This document shows, piece after piece, positions 1 to 5,368 of a stretch of 7,117 bases of DNA. The number at the start of each line of letters is the position of its first letter. Positions within the stretch are counted from its first letter, which is position 1. Both the position numbers and the translations under genes were made by a program. The notes beneath the pieces are model-generated. The model saw only the letters and a list, made by a program, of their open reading frames with translations. It was not told where the DNA came from and did not search any database. The stretch is taken from assembly GCA_016938155.1 (NCBI GenBank), contig JAFGVF010000195.1:1-7117 (forward strand), in the 5' to 3' direction. This stretch comes from Candidatus Cloacimonadota bacterium (GTDB lineage: Bacteria > Cloacimonadota > Cloacimonadia > Cloacimonadales > JAFGVF01).

Positions 1-1
1 G

Positions 2-22
2 TTATGAACAAATTGTGGATAA
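2..22. promoter_or_regulatory. Convergent pair of DnaA-box-like 9-mers
   Basis: Positions 14-22 read TGTGGATAA, which on the minus strand is TTATCCACA, a perfect match to the classical DnaA box. Positions 2-10 read TTATGAACA on the plus strand, two mismatches from that consensus. Together with the flanking G and C they form a 23-bp imperfect palindrome (1-23, 18 of 23 positions symmetric). DnaA boxes occur at oriC, upstream of dnaA, and at scattered titration or regulatory sites. Only one perfect box is visible and the window starts here, so the rest of any cluster is out of view. A chance occurrence or another palindromic operator is possible. Confidence 0.35.
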
Positions 23-36
23 CTTTAGCCTATCCC

Positions 37-80
37 AGGGAGGGTCTAGGGAGGCTCTAGGGAGATTCTAACGAAATTCC
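37..80. repeat. 11-bp tandem repeat, AGGGAGNNTCT
   Basis: Three head-to-tail 11-bp units are visible: AGGGAGGGTCT (37-47), AGGGAGGCTCT (48-58) and AGGGAGATTCT (59-69). A decayed fourth, AACGAAATTCC (70-80), matches the third at 7 of 11 positions. The period is close to one helical turn, so equivalent bases face the same side of the DNA. No gene is seen on either side within the window. Function is unknown: it may be a protein-binding array or a simple slippage-born repeat. Confidence 0.6.
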
Positions 81-118
81 ACCGTTTTAAAGCAGTGCTG
101 TAAGGCAGCAAAGTTAAA

Positions 119-158
119 AATCACGGACGAACACGGAGTTGCATAGACTATCACAGAC
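119..158 (-). repeat. 10-bp repeat array, left arm (upstream pair)
   Basis: Four contiguous decamers in perfect 10-bp phase start at 119, 129, 139 and 149: AATCACGGAC, GAACACGGAG, TTGCATAGAC and TATCACAGAC. They are the reverse complement of the GTCCSTGTNN family seen at 197-285, 5101-5140 and 5204-5253. This arm points opposite to the arm at 197-285, so the two make an inverted pair around a 38-bp centre (159-196). It lies upstream of the operon promoter and is probably not in the operon transcript. No known repeat family can be named with confidence. Confidence 0.75.
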
Positions 159-164
159 TATCCT

Positions 165-184
165 TGAACATTAATTAGCATTCA
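165..184. repeat. Imperfect palindrome at the centre of the upstream array pair
   Basis: The sequence has the form TGAA-3 nt-TAATTA-3 nt-TTCA, symmetric at 14 of 20 positions. It lies close to the midpoint (about 177.5) between the two inverted decamer arms. It is A/T-rich with no T-run, so it is not a terminator. It could be an operator-like site, a degraded central palindrome of the repeat element, or chance in A/T-rich DNA. Confidence 0.3.
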
Positions 185-196
185 TTCTTGCATTTT

Positions 197-285
197 GTCC
201 GTGAAAGTTCCTGTCAGTCTGTGCCATCCCTGTTCTTTTTTGTTTTCTTCTGTTCGTCCCTGCCTGTCCCTGTCAGTCCCTGTTT
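197..285 (+). repeat. 10-bp repeat array, right arm (upstream pair)
   Basis: Nine decamer units of the form GTCCSTGTNN. Units at 197, 207 and 217 (the last one 9 nt) are followed, after that 1-nt slip, by six in perfect phase at 226, 236, 246, 256, 266 and 276. The best copies are GTCCCTGCCT (256-265), GTCCCTGTCA (266-275) and GTCCCTGTTT (276-285). Units at 236 and 246 have decayed toward poly-T but keep the register. Orientation is opposite to 119-158. The remaining bases from 286 to 320 show no further structure. Confidence 0.8.
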
Positions 286-320
286 TTCCTCATCCGTCAC
301 CCTGAAACAAACCTGCTGAG

Positions 321-367
321 AAATATTTGAATAGAAAATTTGTTAGACGCATCTAAATGATTATAAT
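321..367 (+). promoter_or_regulatory. Sigma70-type promoter of the pdh operon
   Basis: A perfect -10 element TATAAT lies at 362-367. TTGTTA at 340-345 (4 of 6 to TTGACA) is a plausible -35 with a 16-bp spacer. The stretch 321-339, including the palindrome AAATATTT, is A/T-rich and could act as an UP element. Transcription would start near 374, giving a 5' leader of about 25 nt, too short for a riboswitch. The strong -10 and weaker -35 would suit a promoter modulated by an activator, but no operator is recognised. Confidence 0.65.
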
Positions 368-399
368 ATTGCCAAACGAACTCAATGGAGGTATGTTAG

Positions 400-1488
400 A
401 TGTTCAAAAAATATGATCCCCTCAAGGGAAAGATCGTACGAATAATAGATGATAATGGCAAGCTTCTTAAAGGTGAGGAGTTGCCGGAAATTGATAATGA
501 AATCTGGGTAAAGGCGATGGAGAAGATGCTTTTTGCCCGTCAGGCTGATTTAATGGCTGTCAGTTTCCAGAGACAGGGGAGGATGTTCACATATCCGCCG
601 AATCTAGGACAGGAAGCAATAGCCACAGCAGTCGGGATGGTAAACAAAGAAGAAGACTGGTTTGTACCGGCCTTCAGAGAACTTGCCGGCTGGCTGGCAA
701 AGGGTGCACAACTTCACGAAGTATTCCTTTATTTCAAGGGTGATGAGAAGGGTTCAAAGTTTGTAAATGCCCCTCATCTGTTACCATCATCTGTACCGAT
801 TGCCTCGCAGTTACTGCATGCAGCCGGAATAGGCTATTCCCTGAAATATAACAAGAAACCGGGAGTTGTTTACGGATTTGTCGGTGATGGTGGGACTTCG
901 GAAGGTGACTTCCACGAAGCCCTGAATTTTGCCGGTGTCTGGAAAGCCCCTGTTATCTTTATCGTACAGAACAATCAGTTTGCTATTTCAGTACCCAGAC
1001 AGAAGCAGAGTGCTGCGGAGTCATTGGCAGCAAAGGGGATCGGATACGGAATCCCCGCCCTGCATGTGGACGGAAACGACATCATGGCGATGTATAAGGC
1101 TGTGAAGTTTGCCCGGGAATATGCCGAGGCAGGAAATGGACCCGTATTGATTGAGGCTGAGACCTTCCGCATGGGTGCTCATACAACCTCGGATGATCCG
1201 ACCCGTTACAGAACTGCCGAGATGGAAGAGGAATGGTCAAAGAAAGACCCTGTGAAACGCCTGAGACAGTATCTCGTCAGTCAGAAGCTCTGGGATGAAG
1301 CCCATGAAGAGAAACTGGTTGAAGAATACAAAGAAAAAGTGGAATTCGAATTTAAAAAGGCAGAAGAGTTATATAAAATTGAGTTGAATGAGATATTCGA
1401 CTATACATTTGAAGAATTACCCCCACATCTGCTGAAGCAGAAAGTGGAATATGAAAACTACCTTCACTGGAAGGAGGGCAGAAAATGA
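400..1488 (+). CDS. pdhA: Pyruvate dehydrogenase (2-oxoacid dehydrogenase) E1 component, alpha subunit
   Basis: This is the thiamine-diphosphate-binding alpha chain of the cytoplasmic alpha2beta2 E1 decarboxylase, 362 residues and full length for the family. The ThDP/Mg motif runs from GDG (162-164) through EGD (168-170) to NN (191-192). The catalytic loop motif AHTTSDDPTRYR spans about 260-271, with His261 as the conserved active-site histidine. QGRMFTYPPNLGQEA (58-72) and the QNNQFAIS block (190-197) closely resemble Bacillus-type PdhA. That resemblance favours pyruvate as substrate, though branched-chain 2-oxoacids cannot be excluded. The C-terminal segment 300-330 is charged and helical, as usual. 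The ATG at 400 follows GGAGG (387-391) with 8-nt spacing. An ATG at 393 is out of frame and stops after 7 codons. It is the first gene of the operon, and its TGA overlaps the next start (ATGA). Confidence 0.95.
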   Translation: MFKKYDPLKGKIVRIIDDNGKLLKGEELPEIDNEIWVKAMEKMLFARQADLMAVSFQRQGRMFTYPPNLGQEAIATAVGMVNKEEDWFVPAFRELAGWLAKGAQLHEVFLYFKGDEKGSKFVNAPHLLPSSVPIASQLLHAAGIGYSLKYNKKPGVVYGFVGDGGTSEGDFHEALNFAGVWKAPVIFIVQNNQFAISVPRQKQSAAESLAAKGIGYGIPALHVDGNDIMAMYKAVKFAREYAEAGNGPVLIEAETFRMGAHTTSDDPTRYRTAEMEEEWSKKDPVKRLRQYLVSQKLWDEAHEEKLVEEYKEKVEFEFKKAEELYKIELNEIFDYTFEELPPHLLKQKVEYENYLHWKEGRK

Positions 1489-2462
1489 AAGTAATGAACA
1501 TGGTCCAAGCAATAAATGATGCAATGGATTTGATGCTTAAAGAGCATCCGGAAGTTGTGATGTACGGCGAGGATGCCGGCGTGGAAGGCGGAGTGTTCCG
1601 CGTAACGGAAGGTCTTCAACAGAAATATGGTGCAGAGCGAGTCTTTGATTCTCCTCTGGCGGAGTCTGGTATTGTCGGAACAGCCCTGGGAATGGCGATT
1701 ACGGGCATGCGTCCCGTAGTCGAACTACAATTTGACGGATTTACATATCCGGCATTTAATCAAATAGTGTCGCATGTCAGTCGTTTCAGAAACCGGACAA
1801 GAGGTAAGTTTGCCGTGCCGATGGTAATCCGCTTCCCTTACGGTGGCGGTATTAATGCCCTCGAACATCATTCCGAAAGACCGGAAGCCTATTATGCTCA
1901 TACCCCCGGTCTGAAGGTTGTAATCCCCTCAACCCCTTATGATGCGAAGGGTTTACTGATAAGTGCCATTGAATCTAATGATCCTGTTATCTTTATGGAA
2001 CCCAAGAAGATTTATCGTGCTATCAAGCAGGAAGTCCCGGAAGAGAAATACTCCATCCCGATTGGAAAGGCGATGGTTGTCAGTCCGGGAACGGATATAA
2101 CGGTTGTTACATACGGTGCTATGGTGCGGGAAGTTCAACGGGCGATGGTGATGGCTAAGAAAGAGGGAATCTCGGTTGAGCTTATTGATCTGAGAACCAT
2201 CTCTCCGATAGACCGTGATACCATCCGCGAATCGGTTGCCAAGACAGGCAGGATACTCGTAGTCACAGAAGCTCAACGCAGTTTCAGTGCTGCCTCGGAA
2301 TTGATGGCTATAACTGTTGAAGAGAACTTCCTTAATCTGGAAGCTCCTCCCACAAGACTGGGTGGATTCGATACAATCATTCCTCTTCCGGTTGGCGAGA
2401 ACTTCTATCGGGTTGAACCGGAACAAATCTATTATAACATCCAGAAACTGGTAAAATATTAG
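1485..2462 (+). CDS. pdhB: Pyruvate dehydrogenase (2-oxoacid dehydrogenase) E1 component, beta subunit
   Basis: This is the transketolase-like beta chain, 325 residues, standard length, which completes the ThDP site at the alpha/beta interface. Visible hallmarks are MYGEDAG (26-32), the cofactor-activating glutamate Glu60 in SPLAESG (56-62), PYGGG (118-122) and the active-site histidines His128/His129 in EHHSERPEA. PGLKVVIPSTPYDAKGL (141-157) and the C-terminal transketolase domain (about 200-320; VTYGAMV, VELIDLRTISP, VVTEAQR) follow. The EHHSxxPEA loop is closer to branched-chain and archaeal or thermophile 2-oxoacid dehydrogenases than to the LHADSLEG loop of Bacillus PdhB, so substrate assignment is less certain than enzyme class. 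The ATG at 1485 overlaps the pdhA stop by 4 bp and is preceded by AAGGAGGG (1471-1478), indicating translational coupling and equal subunit supply. Confidence 0.94.
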   Translation: MKVMNMVQAINDAMDLMLKEHPEVVMYGEDAGVEGGVFRVTEGLQQKYGAERVFDSPLAESGIVGTALGMAITGMRPVVELQFDGFTYPAFNQIVSHVSRFRNRTRGKFAVPMVIRFPYGGGINALEHHSERPEAYYAHTPGLKVVIPSTPYDAKGLLISAIESNDPVIFMEPKKIYRAIKQEVPEEKYSIPIGKAMVVSPGTDITVVTYGAMVREVQRAMVMAKKEGISVELIDLRTISPIDRDTIRESVAKTGRILVVTEAQRSFSAASELMAITVEENFLNLEAPPTRLGGFDTIIPLPVGENFYRVEPEQIYYNIQKLVKY

Positions 2463-2465
2463 GAG
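2461..2465 (+). promoter_or_regulatory. Shine-Dalgarno site deciding the E2 start
   Basis: AGGAG overlaps the last two bases of the pdhB stop codon and lies 5 nt before the ATG at 2471. An in-frame GTG at 2465-2467 would give a protein two residues longer. That GTG shares its first base with the SD core and so would have no usable site. The ATG at 2471 is therefore the better start. Confidence 0.8.
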
Positions 2466-2470
2466 TGCCC

Positions 2471-3748
2471 ATGCGATACATATTTAATTTCCCGGATATT
2501 GGCGAAGGTCTTGAAGAAGGACGCATCGTTGAATGGTATGTGAAGAAAGGACAAGCCGTAAAGATGGGTGATTCCCTCGTTAAAATGGAAACAGATAAGG
2601 TTGTTACAGATATCCCGTCCCCGAAAGAGGGAACAATTGTTACTTTATTTGGTAATGAAGGTGATGTCGTGAATGTCGGCAGTCCCTTAACCGAGCTGGA
2701 GATTGCCGGTGAGGGAGACGCTCCTGTTCCCGTACCGGAAGAGAAACCTAAGACCGAATCGGTTGATGAAGGCGGATTTGCCGGCGTAGTCGGGACAATC
2801 GAGATAGCAAAAGAAGGTTCTTTCCTACCTGCTTCTACGGAAGGAATTCAGGTGGAGAAACCGGAAGCAAAACCTGTCGGCAAAGTTCTCGCGACACCAG
2901 TTGCAAGGGCAATGGCAAAGGATTTCGGACTTGATATTAACAAAGTTAAGGGCACAGGTCCTGCCGGAAGAGTAACGAAACAGGATGTTCAGAATGCAGC
3001 TTCGAAACCTGCTGAGAGTGTCAGAACGCCTATCTATACCGACGATAGACCGGATGTGGAGATTACTCCTATCAGTCAGATTCGCAAGGCAATAGCCAAG
3101 AATATGGCGAAGTCCAAGCAGACTGCGGCTCACATGACCGTTTTCGATGAGGTCGAAGTAAGTACACTTGTCGATATTCGTAAGAAATACAAGGAAAGTT
3201 TCGCCAGGGATGGCGTTAAACTGACATATATTCCCTTCGTGATCAAGGCGGTTGTGCAGGCATTGAAGAATCATCCCATGATGAATGCCGAACTTGATAT
3301 GGAGAAGGGACAGATTATTAAAAAGAATTACTACAATATCGGAATTGCGATGGATACAGAGGAAGGTTTGATCGTTCCTGTAATCAAAAATGCCGATAAG
3401 AAGAGTATCAAAGAGATTGCCCTCGAGCTGGAGGATCTGGCTGTTCGTGGTCATGAAAGAAAGCTCAAACTGGAAGAGATGCAGGGCGGAACATTCACGA
3501 TAACAAATTACGGCTCGCTCGGTGGGTGGTTCGGTGTTCCTGTTATCAATCATCCTCAGGTGGGAATCCTTGGAGTGGGAAGAATCACAAAACGCCCGAT
3601 CGTTGTAGATGATGAGATAGTAATCGGACAGATGTTACCGTTGTCCTTATCCGTTGACCATCGTATCGTTGATGGCGGAGAAACAACACGCTTTATCCGG
3701 GAATTCCTTGGCTATATCAGTGACCCGGTTTCGCTTTTAATGCAGTAG
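2471..3748 (+). CDS. pdhC: Dihydrolipoamide acetyltransferase (E2 component)
   Basis: This is the core acyltransferase of the complex, 425 residues from the ATG at 2471. It moves the acyl group from lipoyl-lysine to CoA, and the family forms 24- or 60-mer cores. There is one N-terminal lipoyl domain (about 1-78) with Lys43 in METDKVVTDI as the lipoylation site. A linker (79-137) contains the short hydrophobic patch GFAGVVGTIEI. A peripheral-subunit-binding domain (about 138-175) carries ATPVARAMAKDFG and GTGPAGRVTKQDV. The catalytic domain (about 195-425) ends with the HxxxDG motif, His397 to Asp401, in SVDHRIVDGG. TFTITNYGSLGG (341-352) and HPQVGILGVGRI (361-372) are also typical. The single lipoyl domain matches many Bacillus-type and branched-chain E2 proteins. 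It starts 8 nt after the pdhB stop and ends in TAG, 10 nt before the E3 gene. Confidence 0.94.
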   Translation: MRYIFNFPDIGEGLEEGRIVEWYVKKGQAVKMGDSLVKMETDKVVTDIPSPKEGTIVTLFGNEGDVVNVGSPLTELEIAGEGDAPVPVPEEKPKTESVDEGGFAGVVGTIEIAKEGSFLPASTEGIQVEKPEAKPVGKVLATPVARAMAKDFGLDINKVKGTGPAGRVTKQDVQNAASKPAESVRTPIYTDDRPDVEITPISQIRKAIAKNMAKSKQTAAHMTVFDEVEVSTLVDIRKKYKESFARDGVKLTYIPFVIKAVVQALKNHPMMNAELDMEKGQIIKKNYYNIGIAMDTEEGLIVPVIKNADKKSIKEIALELEDLAVRGHERKLKLEEMQGGTFTITNYGSLGGWFGVPVINHPQVGILGVGRITKRPIVVDDEIVIGQMLPLSLSVDHRIVDGGETTRFIREFLGYISDPVSLLMQ

Positions 3749-3758
3749 GAGGTTTTAG

Positions 3759-5096
3759 ATGAAATACGATCTTGCCATTATCGGTGCCGGTCCCGGAGGA
3801 TATGTTTCTGCCATCAGAGCCGGACAGCTCGGAATGAAAACAATTATCATAGATAAACAATATGTCGGTGGGATGTGCCTTAACTGGGGTTGCATCCCCA
3901 CCAAAGCCCTGCTTGAGAGTGCTAAACTCTACAACCGCATTCTAACAGCGGAAGATTTCGGGATTACAGGAATTGATCCTAAAGCTCTGAAGTACGACTG
4001 GCCCAAGGCTAAGACTCGTGCTCAGTCGGTAGTGTCAAAACTTACGAAAGGGATTGAATATCTCTGGAAAAAGAACAATGTGGAGTTCCTGAAAGGCGAG
4101 GCAAAGCTGCTCAGTGCACACGAGATTGAGGTGGATAACAGAGTTATTCAGGCAGAGAACATCATCATCAGTACAGGCTCCAAGCCTCGTAAGCTGGAGG
4201 GAATCGCTCCCGAACTGATTATTGAATTGGAACGGATGTTTGATCTGGATGCCCTACCCAAGAAACCACTCATTATCGGAATGGGGCCTGTGGCATTGGA
4301 GACAGTGGAGTTTTATCGGATGCTTGGTATTCCGGCAACCCTGCTGGTACCGGGAGATAATCTCCTCCCCGGACTTGACCCTTATATTACCAGTTATGTG
4401 AATAAAAAGCTCAAGAAAGCGAAAATACCTGTGATTTACAGTCAAGATTTCGTTATCGAAGGTAAGATTTGTAAGGTTGGTGATAAGGAGATTGCGTTTG
4501 ATCAGATTGTAAATGCCAACTGGCGTACCGCTATTCTACCTGAAATGAACCCCTTGCCGGAATTGGAAAACGGATTCATCAAGGTCAATAATGTCTATCA
4601 GACGAATGTTCCCAATATCTATGCAGTCGGGGATGTGAATGGTGAAAGCTATCTCGCTCATGCAGCCTCGGCACAGGGACTTGTGGTTATTAACCATTTC
4701 AAGGGCGTGGAACCTGAAGGGAATAAAGTTATTCCGATCAATATCTATGCCGTGCCGGAGATTGCCCAGATAGGGCTTACAGAGCCGGAACTTGTTGAAC
4801 AGGGAATTGACTTCAAAATCAGTGAGTTTTCACTTAGTGCGAACGGTAAGGCACTTGCCGAAGGTAATGCGGAGGGATTTGTCCGCATCCTTTCTGAGAA
4901 GAAATACGGTGAGGTGCTGGGCGTACAGATTGTCGCCTCAGACGCCACCGATATGATAAGTGAAGCGGGAGCCTTGATGCAAATTGAAGGTACCGTTTAT
5001 GAACTTGCCAACACCGTTCATGCTCATCCGACTGTCTCGGAAGCACTCATGGAAGCCGGTTTTGACTGGCTGGGTGAACCGATACATAAGGGGTGA
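3759..5096 (+). CDS. lpdA: Dihydrolipoamide dehydrogenase (E3 component), divergent NAD domain
   Basis: This FAD flavoprotein should reoxidise the dihydrolipoyl group of E2. The FAD dinucleotide fold GAGPGG is at 9-14, the redox disulfide Cys40/Cys45 in GGMCLNWGCIPTK, the second FAD motif TNVPNIYAVGDV at 282-293, and the C-terminal acid-base pair His423/Glu428 in HAHPTVSEALMEA. At 445 residues it is shorter than the usual 460-475. The central nucleotide-binding region is unusual. The GxGxxG motif reads GMGPVA (174-179). The acidic residue that normally follows strand beta2 (VTVVE) is replaced by Val197 in ATLLVPGD. The GRxPN motif is replaced by NWRTAI (254-259). Electron acceptor preference may therefore differ from NAD+; this is inference. 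The ATG follows AGGAGG (3747-3752), which overlaps the E2 stop. It is the last gene of the operon. Confidence 0.9.
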   Translation: MKYDLAIIGAGPGGYVSAIRAGQLGMKTIIIDKQYVGGMCLNWGCIPTKALLESAKLYNRILTAEDFGITGIDPKALKYDWPKAKTRAQSVVSKLTKGIEYLWKKNNVEFLKGEAKLLSAHEIEVDNRVIQAENIIISTGSKPRKLEGIAPELIIELERMFDLDALPKKPLIIGMGPVALETVEFYRMLGIPATLLVPGDNLLPGLDPYITSYVNKKLKKAKIPVIYSQDFVIEGKICKVGDKEIAFDQIVNANWRTAILPEMNPLPELENGFIKVNNVYQTNVPNIYAVGDVNGESYLAHAASAQGLVVINHFKGVEPEGNKVIPINIYAVPEIAQIGLTEPELVEQGIDFKISEFSLSANGKALAEGNAEGFVRILSEKKYGEVLGVQIVASDATDMISEAGALMQIEGTVYELANTVHAHPTVSEALMEAGFDWLGEPIHKG

Positions 5097-5100
5097 GGGG

Positions 5101-5140
5101 AAACAGGGACGAACAGGGACTGACACAGACTTGCACTGAC
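5101..5140 (-). repeat. 10-bp repeat array, left arm (downstream pair)
   Basis: Four decamers in perfect phase: AAACAGGGAC (5101), GAACAGGGAC (5111), TGACACAGAC (5121) and TTGCACTGAC (5131). The array begins 5 nt after the E3 stop codon, so it is in the 3' UTR of the operon. Its reverse complement matches 5214-5253 at 30 of 40 positions, and four more positions would be G-U wobbles in RNA. The array is followed by A8 (5141-5148). Confidence 0.8.
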
Positions 5141-5156
5141 AAAAAAAAGATTATTC

Positions 5157-5192
5157 AAGCGTTCCCAAGCCGAGGCTTGGGAACGCTTTTTT
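5157..5192 (+). terminator. Strong intrinsic terminator of the pdh operon
   Basis: A perfect 14-bp stem pairs 5157-5170 with 5175-5188 around the tetraloop CGAG (5171-5174), followed by a run of T (5187-5192). The arm AGCGTTCCCAAGCC is GC-rich at the tip. It lies 61 nt after the E3 stop and separates the operon from the next promoter. An A8 run at 5141-5148 on the other side could give weak termination on the minus strand. The hairpin centre (5172.5) coincides with the midpoint of the flanking inverted decamer arms. Confidence 0.92.
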
Positions 5193-5203
5193 AAAATGCC
5201 TTT

Positions 5204-5253
5204 ATTCCTGTTTGTCCCTGTTAGTCCGTGTAGGTCTCTGTCTGTCCCTGTTT
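5204..5253 (+). repeat. 10-bp repeat array, right arm (downstream pair)
   Basis: Five decamers in perfect phase: ATTCCTGTTT (5204), GTCCCTGTTA (5214), GTCCGTGTAG (5224), GTCTCTGTCT (5234) and GTCCCTGTTT (5244), ending in a T run. Orientation matches 197-285 and is opposite to 5101-5140. It lies beyond the terminator and upstream of the propeller-gene promoter, so it should be poorly transcribed. Bases 5258-5310 hold nothing recognisable. Confidence 0.8.
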
Positions 5254-5310
5254 TTTTCCCCACTCTGGATTGTAAAAAGGGCAAAAATTCACAACATAGG
5301 CGATATCCTC

Positions 5311-5348
5311 AATAATTAATTTGACATAAAAAAGATGACATTTATAAC
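5311..5348 (+). promoter_or_regulatory. Sigma70-type promoter of the propeller gene
   Basis: A perfect -35 TTGACA at 5321-5326 is followed by a 16-bp spacer and TATAAC (5343-5348, 5 of 6). The A/T-rich AATAATTAAT immediately upstream (5311-5320) could serve as an UP element. The predicted start near 5355 leaves a leader of about 14 nt, just enough for the GGAGG at 5360-5364. The gene thus has its own promoter, independent of the operon. Confidence 0.72.
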
Positions 5349-5368
5349 TGAAGGAAAATGGAGGTGTT

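Noticed and set aside
96..110. Small hairpin TGCTG-TAAGG-CAGCA
   Set aside because: The stem is only 5 bp and no T-run follows; too weak to call a terminator or structured RNA.
119..285. CRISPR array
   Set aside because: Units are 10 bp and contiguous, with no spacers of constant length and no cas genes nearby.
393..416. ATG at 393 as start of pdhA or as a leader peptide
   Set aside because: It is out of frame with pdhA, stops after 7 codons, and is only 1 nt from the Shine-Dalgarno core (387-391).
1953..2426. 157-codon open frame on the minus strand inside pdhB
   Set aside because: It is antisense to a well-conserved E1beta sequence, has no recognisable motif, and its composition looks like a codon shadow.
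2825..3553. 242-codon open frame on the minus strand inside pdhC
   Set aside because: It is antisense to the conserved E2 linker and catalytic domain. The translation is rich in Cys, His and Arg with no domain pattern.
5024..5284. 86-codon minus-strand frame over the E3 end and the repeat region
   Set aside because: It reads through the decamer arrays and the terminator hairpin, and the protein reflects the repeats rather than a gene.
5258..5310. Possible small gene or RNA between the right array and the propeller promoter
   Set aside because: No start with a Shine-Dalgarno site, no hairpin and no promoter were seen there.
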